Shown here piece after piece: positions 36,407-45,492 of a DNA stretch of 64,000 nt (position 1 is the first letter of the stretch; each line of letters opens with the position of its first letter). The DNA comes from Lepidurus packardi (Eukaryota; Arthropoda; Branchiopoda; Notostraca; Triopsidae). The stretch spans positions 4,112,565 through 4,176,564 of the forward strand of contig JAKZAN010000001.1 of NCBI GenBank assembly GCA_023053545.1. Direction: 5' to 3'. A program made the translations under genes and the position numbers. The notes beneath the pieces are model-generated. The model had not been told where the DNA came from. It saw only the letters and a program-made list of their open reading frames with translations, and searched no databases.

Positions 36407-38153
36407 ATGCCTTATTGCTGTGTTCCTCTGTGTACGTCGCGCACGTGGGGGTCAAATCGGTTGAATCAGAGCCCAAAAATCTCGTTCCATAAAGTTCCAA
36501 AAGATCAGCAGTTACTAAAGATATTTGTGTTGCGGATTAGACGAGACGTCGGTCCAAATTTCACGGTAAATTAACTCAAATCCACAATGTTTCATTTCTA
36601 AATGACTAAATTTTTAACAAAATTTTCAGGTCACTGAAAGAACAGTAATATGTTCCAGGCATTATGAAGTCAAGGACTTTTATGTTTACGAACCTCCATC
36701 AGGAAAAAGAGAATTAAAACCAGGGGTTTTGCCCTCAGTTTTTGACTTTAAAACAAAAGCCAAGCCTAGGAAGTCACCAAAGAAGCAAGAGTTACCCAGC
36801 GAAATATTTCTTGGGCACGAAGATCTCAGCCTTCATGTAGAGACTCCTTTGCCAGAGGACGAAATCGCTTCCTCTTCCAGCTGCGAATGTGTTGAGCCTG
36901 CTGATCAACCGGAAAAATTTCCTGAGACATGCAATATGAAACTAGAAGACCCCACAGGCGATGAATTAAAGTCCCAGTTAGAAGAAATGAGGAAAGAGAA
37001 ATTCTCATTACTCCACGTTTTGGCAAAAGAAAAACAAGCTAGGAACAACGCTGAAAATCAAATCTCCGCACTTCAAAATTCTTTGCAAGAAGTGCGAAAA
37101 GAACTTTCAACGGCTCGTATTGAAATAGAACGTTTGAAATCGTGCCAAATGTCGTATGCATGATTGAAAGATAACCGAAACTTGCTTAAGTTATACACCG
37201 GCATGGAATCCGATAAGGAGTTTGAGGGCCTGTTGAATTACTTAGATCCCGGGAAGAACGGCGAAAATATCATCCAGTGGCGTGGGCCTGAAGCCACGAA
37301 CCTGAATGCCTTACCTACGTCACGAGGGAGACCTCGAAAGATGAGTTCTGCTGACCAGCTTTTGTTGGCGCTTTGTCGGCTTCGCTTAAACTTTTTAGAG
37401 AAGGACCTGGCGCATCGATTTGGTATTAGTTTATCTACAGTCAGTATAACATTCACCAGCTGGATAAACTTTATGTATTATCGCCTTGGATGCTTACAGC
37501 TGTGGCCACCGAAGAAGTACATTGAAGAAACGATGCCAGAGGAGTTGCGGGAAAATTATCCATCTACAAGGGTGATTATCGACGCAACGGAACTCAAGTG
37601 CGAAAACCCTTCTTCTTTCATGCTCAAGACTGGCCTTTACTCGTTCTACAAGGGAACGCATACTTTTAAGGGCCTCCTCGGAATTGCACCAAATGGACAT
37701 GTAACTTTTGTTTCCGCGCTGTACTCTGGGTCAATCAACGACGAAGAAATCACAAAGCGATCCGGAATCTTGAATCAGGTGTATGATGACGGAGACTCGA
37801 TCATGGCGGATAAGGGTTTCAATATAGAAAAGGCTTTGCCAGAGGGTGTATTGCTTAACTTCCCACCATTCAAACAAGGGAATCGACAATTCAGCAGAGC
37901 GGAGATACAGAGAACACAAGAAATAGTGTCTCTCAGAGTTCATGTCGAAAGACGCATAGCAAGAATTAAGAACTACAGAATCTTGTCACAGGTTATTCCA
38001 CAATCCTTAACATGCCTCGTAAACCAAATATGGACGGTTTGCTGTATTCTGTCAAACTTCCAGACTCCCCTCATTAAGCAGCAGACGGAAGATCCACTGG
38101 AGTCTGTAGTATATTTTTCGGACGAATACTGTAGTGATTCAGAGGAAGATTGA
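36407..38153 (+). pseudogene. THAP-domain DDE transposase (IS5/DDE_Tnp_4 type), one in-frame TGA
   Basis: Exon 1 is 36407-36565. A 64-bp GTAAAT...CAG intron follows in phase 0, and exon 2 is 36630-38153. The N-terminal THAP finger reads MPYCCVPLCTSR with CSRHY after the intron (C2CH). It is followed by an acidic linker and a coiled coil (about 36960-37150). Then come a helix-turn-helix (FGISLSTVSITFTSW) and a DDE_Tnp_4 core: first Asp in RVIIDATEL, second in IMADKGF, Glu in VERRIARIKNYR. The protein would bind element ends and cut and join DNA in the nucleus. A TGA at 37161-37163, between coiled coil and catalytic part, interrupts an otherwise open frame. TGA could derive from CGA by CpG decay. 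AATAAA follows at 38213. The rest appears intact, so inactivation looks recent. Confidence 0.9.
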
Positions 38154-38368
38154 CAGCGTTTCTGAGCAAATTATGTAAATTCATACAACTTTGTATTATT
38201 GCGGTGCATATTAATAAAGTGCACTAAGTCAACTTTAGTTTAAACATACATCTGCATTGTTCACTCATAAATTTTTTATTGCACTTTTTAGAAAAAAACT
38301 TATTGCGAAGAATTATCACAAAACGTAGGAATTATTAACTGGACGTTGCACTAGATGATAACTGAAGA

Positions 38369-40102
38369 CTATTTTTTGGCAGTCGTTGACGGCTCCGGAG
38401 CGTCAATTTTGGTGAAGTAAGGGAGCGCATGCATGAAATAGACACTATTCAATTTCAATGACATATCTTTCCATTTTGTGAGATCAAAAGCTATACGTTC
38501 TATAATCAAACCTTTGTAGGTAAACACGACAAAGTCGCGCCACTGAGTGCCAGACAAAGCCATTTGGCCCATTACTTGGAAGTAATATCCATGAGAGCGA
38601 TCTAAGCAAGGAGACCCTTTAACTAATTTCATGTAGAAAATGGGAGATGACAAACACATTTTTGCAGTTTGGTTCCGTAGCGAGTAAGGGCACTTCAACT
38701 CAGCCAAGCCATGAGGAGGATTCTCCAAAGGATCAAATACTCTTCTATCGGGGCTTGCAGCTAGCCAAAAACACTTCGGATTTATCACAAGGCCGCAGAA
38801 GTCCACGGTGACACGATGACTAAGGCGATACATAGTACCCTGATAACGCTAACGATACATAGTACCCTGATAACGTACCCAGGCTGCGGCTATTACTTCA
38901 AACTTCTGACCAAACCTGACCTGCCTTATTCCGCTCAAGTCATTGTCCTCTAGGATATTCGACAATCTTGCCGATGTCCACACTGTGCACCGTTTCACTA
39001 CCTGTCCAAAGGTACTCGCCGTTAGTCTGCAGAATCGAGTAAATTCATCAGTGTATGTAAATGTTTGGGTACTGCACCTTTGTTTCTTTACCTGAATAAA
39101 CGTTCTTGTTTCCATAAATCGCTGGATGACTGTGAGCGGCTGTTTTTTTCTACGTGTCTTGCCTTGGTAATGTCCAGTTTAAGTTTCTTTAGCAAAGCAC
39201 ATTCGGACGGGTTTTTTGGTGAGTATCCAGGTACGTGTGCTGAAAACCCGTTCCAAGCGTTTTGGGATAAAGAAGGAATTGACACTCTTTGGCGGATGTT
39301 TGTTTGGATCTACGAAGATAATGACTTCAGTCATTGCATACTCATAATGGATTAAAACGGATAGTTACTTACGTCGTATTCAGACTCGTTAGTATTTAGT
39401 TGGTACGTAAGTGTTGACGACCTTGGTACCTCCCCGAAACAGGTTAGCTCTCCCGAAGTGGAGGCCAGTGTTGCTGCGGTCTTAAGCATTTTTGCAAAAT
39501 CGCTGTTCTCTGATTTAATAACCTCAGTTAGCCCGATCATAGCATCCTTGTGTTCCAAACCAAACCGAGGCTTCTTGCACGGCTGGTACGAAGTGCAACC
39601 GGTATGGCTTCCGTCAGTAACACGGAACGTAAAATCATTCCGACTTCGGTAGCGGTCCCATTGCTGTGGTTTGCTTGTACAAGAAAGCTCTGGGGGTACT
39701 TCATTGAATCCCTCTTTCTGACAATTATGCAGCAGTTTTAAGACAGCAATTACATGGTTACAGTATCCGGGCTGTCCCACAGTGCATGAACAAGTGGCTG
39801 ATTCAATTGCATCTCGCCACGAGTTGCAGACTAATGATGGCTTAAACGCAAGCTCTACTTGATGTGTTGCATCGTTTTTTCTGGAACTTCTAAAGCATTT
39901 TGCCAGAACGCATAGTTTTTTTCCACAAGGAAGAAGTAGGGTCTCAACTTCCGTAACATAGTGGTCTTTTAAGAAAAGCTCGCTACGGTTAAAATGCCTA
40001 TCCGATGTAGTTTGTGATTGAAAATACTCTTTGATCAACTGCTCTGAGATCCCTGGAAGCTTTTCTATACATTTACACCACACTTGACTATTTACATGAC
40101 TC
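38369..40102 (-). pseudogene. SWIM zinc-finger plus YqaJ-type exonuclease, stop inside a 27-bp duplication
   Basis: Exons 40102-39373, 39309-39092 and 39026-38369, joined by introns of 63 and 65 bp with GT-AG ends in phase. Exon 1 encodes a SWIM finger (CSCTVGQPGYCNHV, CxCx(n)CxH). Exon 3 starts RLTASTFGQVVKRC and continues with VDFCGLVINPKCFWLAASPD and LAELKCPYSLR, matching the YqaJ/lambda-exonuclease-like core: the Asp of ASPD and the Glu-x-Lys of ELKCP are the usual metal-binding residues. By family, YqaJ proteins process double-stranded DNA ends, and in transposons of this type they are thought to assist transposition. A tandem 27-bp duplication puts a TAG at 38849-38851 in the middle of the domain. 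A minus-strand AATAAA lies at 38280-38275. It is convergent with the transposase, about 215 bp apart. Confidence 0.88.
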
Positions 40103-40177
40103 ATAGTTGTGCTAAAACTAAAAAAAAAGAAAAAAATAGGAGCTTCTACACTGAACCTTAAAGGACTAGGGAGTGCT

Positions 40178-40195
40178 ATTGCGCAAGATGGCGAA
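40178..40195 (-). promoter_or_regulatory. YY1-like element upstream of the YqaJ gene
   Basis: On the minus strand CGCCATCTTGCGCAAT lies about 76-91 bp before the nuclease ATG (40102). It is identical over 16 bp to the element at 36306-36321 and in the equivalent orientation toward its gene, implying co-regulation or descent from a duplicated promoter. Confidence 0.5.
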
Positions 40196-41386
40196 TCCAT
40201 AGTTTACATGCGCTTCACTAGATGCCACTGGTGAATTTGGCAAACGCTCTATACCGCGTGTTTTTTGCCAGGCAGTAAAAACAAAGATCAAAGAGAGTTC
40301 GCAACTGACTCTCGAAAACCATAAATTTGCGTTCTTTGTTTCTTTGATCAAAAGGTGGAATTGGAGAGCTAGCTTGTTCCCTAGAAGTAAATGCCTTTAT
40401 ATAGAATACATTCTTGGATCAATATAATTTACTCTTTCACGGGTGAAATGTCCGATTCCGTGTCCTCGTATTCGTCGTCCGGTTCAAAATCTACATCGTC
40501 GTCAAAGGGATAGCCCTGTTCAGTTAGGGTACTATTCAGGTTTTCTGAGGTAAAGGTACTGCTTCTTTGAAGCGGGTTCTTTTCCTACATATAGTTTCTC
40601 CAATTTAGAACGTTTGATATGCATTGGTATCCTATTTACCGGCAAAAGTAGCCCGTCCTCAGGAAACTGACAAGAGAAGTCTTGGGTCGTCATACCGGAG
40701 AACTGACAAGAAAAGTCTGCCATTTCAACTCCGGAAAATTGACAAGAGAAATCTTTCATGTTAGCTTCGGCCAAAGTCACTTCTTCTTCATTGTTTTCCA
40801 GATCAATTGCGGGTGTGGACTCCGAAAAAACTAAGTCAGGCACCGAGTCTGACGTACAAGTGCTTGTGGCAATAACTGTTGGGACAGAACTTGTACTTTC
40901 GCTTTGAAGCAGCAATTCTTGGATAATCTAAAACGTGCATATGTCATTACCCTATTTGGTCTTCAAACGTTGGAGTATATTTACGTTATGGCGTTGTCTT
41001 TTCTCAATAGCTGAGGTTTTCCGAGGTTTGGGTGGACTTCGCACCCCAGACACAGTAGCCGGCCTATCAAACTTAGTAGGGATAGCGGTTGGCAACAAAC
41101 TCCTACCACGACGTTTTGCCCTAAGTCCCATTGCTAACTGTCGATCAACACTACTGTCGAATTGATCTTCGGTGAAATGATCACCACAGAGAGACACCCA
41201 CTTGCTCATTTGGGCTTCCACAAAATCAGCCCTAGTCCTTTGTACTTGCAAAACCCATTGCCGTCTTCTTTGTGCATCTTTTGGGAATTTATACATCCCT
41301 ACACCAGCAGTAACATAGTTTTTACAACCGTAAGCAGCACACTGGTTACCAGAACTTTTAGTAATCGACTCTGATGGCAGCTTACT

Positions 41387-42557
41387 ATGGAAGCCCTGAG
41401 AGGACAAAACTCGGGAACCGCAGAAAGTGACTCGGGAACAGCAGAAAGTACACTTATGGGAACATATTGACTTTCGGGAACACGGGAACCTATGGAAGCC
41501 CTGAGAGGACAAAACTCGGGAACCGCAGAAAGTGACTCGGGAACAGCAGAAAGTACACTTATGGGAACATATTGACTTTCGGGAACACGGGAACCAGTTT
41601 TCGGAACATGGGAACCAGTTTTGGGAACACTATCGGGAACACGGGAACATTATCGGGAACACGGGAACATTATCGGGAACACGGGAACATTATCGGGAAC
41701 ACGGGAACATATCGCTGTTTTCGGAACATATCGATATCTTCGGATGCAAGGTAGCTTTCACACTGTCATACAACTAATAATAAAGAACTCTTCATGCGAT
41801 ATTAATTGTGAAATACTGAGCAAACTTTGTTGGGAAAAACTGTAAAATATGATATTAGCCTTAATGCATAAACCGTCATTATTATTATTATGATTGGAAA
41901 AAACTCCTTCAAATAACTAGAATGTATTGCAATTGTCAGTTCCAAGGAAGAATTGTCAGTGCGGAAATGTAGTTTAAACAGAAGAAAAAGACCTTGTCGC
42001 CATTACAGAAGCATTTGTTTATTAATTGGAAAGTCACTGTTTTGCTGTTGGGGAACTGACAATTGCAATACATTCTAGTTATTTGAAGGAGTTTTTTCCA
42101 ATCATAATAATAATAATGACGGTTTATGCATTAAGGCTAATATCATATTTTACAGTTTTTCCCAACAAAGTTTGCTCAGTATTTCACAATTAATATCGCA
42201 TGAAGAGTTCTTTATTATTAGTTGTATGACAGTGTGAAAGCGACCTTGCATCCGAAGATATCGATATGTTCCGAAAACAGCGATATGTTCCCGATAATGT
42301 TCCCGTGTTCCCGATAATGTTCCCGTGTTCCCGATAATGTTCCCGTGTTCCCGATAGTGTTCCCAAAACTGGTTCCCATGTTCCCAAAAGTTTTGGGAAC
42401 TAGGGAACATGAGAACCAGTTTTGGCAAAACTGGTTCCCATGTTCCGAAAACTGGTTCCCGTGTTCCCGAAAGTCAATATGTTCCCATAAGTGTACTTTC
42501 TGCTGTTCCCGAGTCACTTTCTGCGGTTCCCGAGTTTTGTCCTCTCAGGGCTTCCAT
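41387..42557. mobile_element. fold-back DNA transposon nested in the second THAP gene
   Basis: A 1171-bp element with inverted arms of about 540-560 bp around a central unique spacer of about 105 bp (41947-42052). The 8-bp target duplication AGCTTACT is exact at 41379-41386 and 42558-42565. The uninterrupted sequence in the other copy (45500-45510) has it once, which proves the insertion. Ends begin ATGGAAGCCCTGAGAGGAC. The left end is duplicated (the first about 104 bp repeats from 41491). An 8-bp duplication is typical of hAT and P superfamilies. It encodes nothing, so it moved using a transposase from elsewhere. Confidence 0.9.
41631..41710. repeat. 20-bp minisatellite, four copies, in the fold-back arm
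   Basis: Four tandem copies of TATCGGGAACACGGGAACAT. The inverted arm has a shorter version at about 42290-42360. Related GGGAAC words run through the whole subterminal region (41410-41720). Confidence 0.9.
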
Positions 42558-42605
42558 AGCTTACTTGCCATTTTTTCACTAAAACTTAGGAAGCACAGAA
42601 GAAGT

Positions 42606-42817
42606 CTATACAGTGCCAGTGAATAACAAAGCGCTCCTGGGCCGCGCCTCCACTATCTACGTCACGCGCCCGTGGCGGGAAAATGCAAAAAACTTCGCAA
42701 GCCCATAACTCAGGAACGGCTAGTCAGTAGTTTAAACAAATTTCCCCGTTTTTAGAATAATGTGTACAATAAGAATCCATCCAAATATCAATACGCTATA
42801 CCCGAGGCTGTTGCCCT
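42606..42817 (-). repeat. right terminal inverted repeat, type Y
   Basis: About 210 bp, nearly identical in inverted orientation to 45244-45450. It shares with type X only the outermost bases and the inner GACGTAGATAGTGGAGG block. Confidence 0.85.
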
Positions 42818-42899
42818 TTAATAATGATCTACTGTCACCCAATTTACCGTAATTTTGTGAAACCGAGATGTATGTCATCTCATCATTTAAGATGTGATA

Positions 42900-43990
42900 A
42901 TCTTATCGTAAAAACGATTGTGGAAGACAATTTGCCATTGAGCTCGATTTCCCGACCGGGCTTTCGAAACTTGTTTCAGGTAAGTTTCTAATATGTTGAG
43001 TAAAAGTGATAAGTTAATTAATTGAACAACCAATTCATTTTTTCCTACTTGGGGGATTTTAAAGGCACTAGACCCAAGCTATGAGATTCAAAGCCAAGAA
43101 CGTCTTCGCCGTACGCTCATTCCTGAAGTGACCAAACACGCAGTTCAAGCGAAACTCGATAGCGCAAAAGCCTATGCAATCACGGTTGACATTTGGTCAT
43201 CCAAGCGGATCTTGGTACATCCTGTTCAGCAGTAACACTGGGTTTTGTCTCTTTCAAGTGCTTGCCGCCAATAAAGAAGATGGTTGGTCGCCATGGTCGC
43301 GATGATCGCCATGTCCCAGAGTGCTGATCCTGAAAATGTCCAATTTTCAGATCTTGACGTGCAGTACGAAGTTGAGGTTTCGCCGTACGACGTTGCTGAT
43401 GAGCTAGAAGAAGACATGACAGGTCTGAATGGAGTTGACAGAAAAGAGGAGGCAACAAACGAACAGATTGAGCTGGATTTGAACAGTTTATTCTTTGAAC
43501 ATGCATTTCTCGCAAGCTAACCATCACATTCTTTATCTGTTACATCTCGGGCAAGTTGCGTAGCCCGTACATTACAACTTGTCGTACAAGACGGTTTAAA
43601 AGCTCTAGACGTGAGTGTATAAAGTAATTTTTCTTCCTAAATTAATACACTTTTTCCACGAGTAGAGGAGTCTGAAGAATGCAGTGCATTTAGTATCAAA
43701 AATAGAAGCGTATGTGCGAAAAGCACTCTCGGTACCGAAGTTCTGAGTAGCACTGTCGGATTCCAGATACCACCCCAAAACATGACGCGTTGGAGTTCCT
43801 AATACAAAATGCTCGATAAATTTTTAGAGGTGCTGGATCTTGTTAAATAATTTGCAAAACAAGCTTTAACGCTTGTAAGAAGCTTGGGAAACTATCAGCC
43901 CTGCAATGTAAGATGCTCAAAGAACTCACGGTTCTTTTGGGACCCTTAAAGTTGGCTACGGAAACCACGGGACTGGTGATCCCGGCAAAT
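42900..43990 (+). pseudogene. hAT-superfamily transposase remnant
   Basis: Translated fragments in order: IVEDNLPLSSISRPGFRNLF (42920-42979, then GTAAGT), ALDPSYEIQSQERLRRTLIP (from about 43064, after an AG), KAYAITVDIWSS (near 43190), TLQLVVQDGLKALD (about 43573-43611), KNAVHLVSKIEAYVRKAL (about 43678), and ELTVLLGPLKLATETTG (about 43921). These are successive blocks of ZBED/Ac-like hAT transposases, lying in different frames with stops between them. The terminal dimerisation block and element ends are not identified. It is an old, inactive copy between elements 1 and 2. Confidence 0.7.
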
Positions 43991-44412
43991 CTCCCATTTG
44001 GGTTTGTTGGTCTTCCTCAGCAGGCCTTCTTTGGCTAATCGGTGGTCCCTTTCATACTATTCCATTCTAATAGCTTCACCGTCCATGCTGGGTGGCACGT
44101 GTACTGTACGACACCAAGGTTGTAGCGGTTCCTTTATACTTTGCTCACCATACATGCTTGACATGGGGTATTGTGGGACACCTCTTTCAGGTATGGGATA
44201 CATCGTTTCGTACATGCATTGGCTGTACTATGTTGGAGAAAGTGGATCGAGGGCGAATATTCAGGGTCTATACATTGATGATTTAGAACTTACTAAAATA
44301 TGGGCATCTCGTACAGTTCGCAGTGAAATGCAGCGTCTAAGAGCAAAGCCTTCCCGTTTCGAACAAAAAGTTTACCACATGTTTCGGAGTTCCAATACCT
44401 AAATAAATAATC
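43991..44412 (+). other. unassigned stretch with a 134-codon open frame
   Basis: An open frame from 43998 to 44402 is rich in Ser, Tyr and Cys and has no motif I recognise. It lies between two transposon remnants, so it is probably chance or repeat-derived. Confidence 0.25.
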
Positions 44413-44890
44413 TTTAAAATCCCGTATTGATGACGTTCTTCATAATATCAATTTACTTACAGGTGACAGAGTTATATTTTCCGAAACCCGGATCGACGGT
44501 TCTTCCCAGGCATTGCCTACTATAAAATTACCAGATTTTACAGGATACTTTAGTCAATCACCCATTTCCCGCATTGTGCATGGTTTGGCTGTTTACTATA
44601 AAAATGTGTCTCACATTCAGAATTCCTCGTTCTGTAACTTCACAGATATAGAAACCGCCACCTTCATAACTCGTCGCAATGTGCTAGTCATCGGGGTTTA
44701 TGTCAGACCAAAAGCAACAGCACATAGCCTAATAACTGCGTTCGAATCCGTTTTGGAACAATAATAAAGGTGATTAAAATAAAAGGTGATAATATAAGGT
44801 GATACAAGGTGATTTCAATATTGACTGGTTTCGACACACTTCACGTAACAACGCACTTGTCAATTTCTTAGCGTATTGTAAGGATGTATA
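44413..44890 (+). pseudogene. endonuclease/exonuclease/phosphatase domain fragment
   Basis: Reads VIFSETRIDG, then GLAVYYKN, ITRRNVLVIGVYVRPK and, after a frame disturbance near 44765-44800, GDFNIDWFRH. The SET...D...GVYVRP...GDFNID series is the core of the endonuclease/exonuclease/phosphatase fold used by non-LTR retrotransposons and some Helitron-type proteins. It lacks the C-terminal SxxDHIYV part. That part appears alone at 33737-33958, so the two could be halves of the same family. Confidence 0.6.
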
Positions 44891-44903
44891 TTGTTAATAA
44901 TAG

Positions 44904-45239
44904 CACAGTATAAAGGTTTTCACAGTATGGTAACTGGGGGTATCTTCCAATGTAAAGGGATTAAGACGACTTTCTCGGTCTCAAGAGGATGTAGGGGTAA
45001 CAAGGAACATAGGAGGGATGGATTCACAGACTTGCCCATCCTACCGCAGAAGTAGGCATTCCAAATCTACTACAAAAAGGGTTCGAAAAGAGAACAAAAC
45101 ATACACAAAACGGGGGACTGGTGACCTTTCTCTCGGGAGTTTGGGGCTGACGTAGGGTCCTATCGGCAATGCGCGCACTTGAAAGTGTTTTTGGAAAAAT
45201 GCCTATGCTATTTTTTGGAAATAAGTCTTACACTACGTG
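44904..45239 (+). mobile_element. CACAGTATA-family element, left part only (copy 2)
   Basis: Starts CACAGTATAAAGG and matches 31037-31345 along its length, including the block AACGGGGGACTGGTGACC. It is cut off at 45239 by element 2. No right end or duplication can be paired with it. Confidence 0.75.
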
Positions 45240-45492
45240 TTAAAGGGCAATAGCCTCGGGTATAGCGTATTGATATTTGGATGGATTCTTATTGTACACA
45301 TTATTCTAAAAACGGGAAAATTTGTTTAAAATTTTTCTGACTAGCCGTTCCTGAGTTATGGGCTTGCGAAGTTTTTTGCATTTTCCCGCCACGGGCGCGT
45401 GATGTAGATAGTGGAGGCGCGGCCCAGGAGCGCTTTGTTATTCACTGGCACTGTATGGACTTCTTCTGTGCTTCCTAAGTTTTAGTGAAAAA

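Larger units (their letters stand above)
40429..42573 (-). pseudogene. second THAP protein of element 1, split by an insertion
   Basis: ATG at 42573. The first codons (MASKL) are separated from the rest by the 1171-bp element at 41387-42557. Exon 1 continues 41386-40985, a 57-bp intron (40984-40928, GTAAAT...TTTTAG) follows, and exon 2 starts at 40927. The THAP finger has CAAYGCKNYVTAGVG, YKFPKD and LCGDHF. Exon 2 is Ser/Thr/Glu-rich and carries three copies of DFSCQFSG-like sequence. After about 40600 this copy reads a frame ending in LYLRKPE, whereas the inverted copy at 45493 reads an acidic tail. A one-base difference separates them, so the true C-terminus is uncertain. No DDE core: it is not a transposase. 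It could be a DNA-binding accessory or repressor. Confidence 0.75.
35857..42817. mobile_element. THAP-DDE / SWIM-YqaJ DNA transposon (ISL2EU-like), element 1
   Basis: A 6961-bp element bounded by AGGGCAATAGCC at the left and its complement (one mismatch) at the right, each flanked by TTAA (35853-35856 and 42818-42821). Inside are a plus-strand THAP-DDE transposase (36407-38153), a convergent minus-strand SWIM-YqaJ nuclease (40102-38369), and a minus-strand second THAP gene (42573-40429). An IS5-like DDE transposase together with a YqaJ exonuclease is the known hallmark of the ISL2EU superfamily. The additional THAP gene, asymmetric ends and TTAA borders are not part of that description as I know it. 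A 1171-bp element is nested within (41387-42557). All three genes carry lesions, so this copy is non-autonomous today. Confidence 0.85.

Noticed and set aside
41628..41710. CRISPR-like array
   Set aside because: The repeats are contiguous with no spacers, and the genome is eukaryotic.
41532..42517. Small repetitive proteins rich in Gly-Asn-Thr / Arg-Glu-His
   Set aside because: Translations of the GGGAAC minisatellite in the fold-back element. The frames differ between strands and arms and show no selection.
43284..43520. Independent acidic 78-codon gene
   Set aside because: It lies between blocks of a decayed hAT transposase and fits its poorly conserved insertion region. No independent support.
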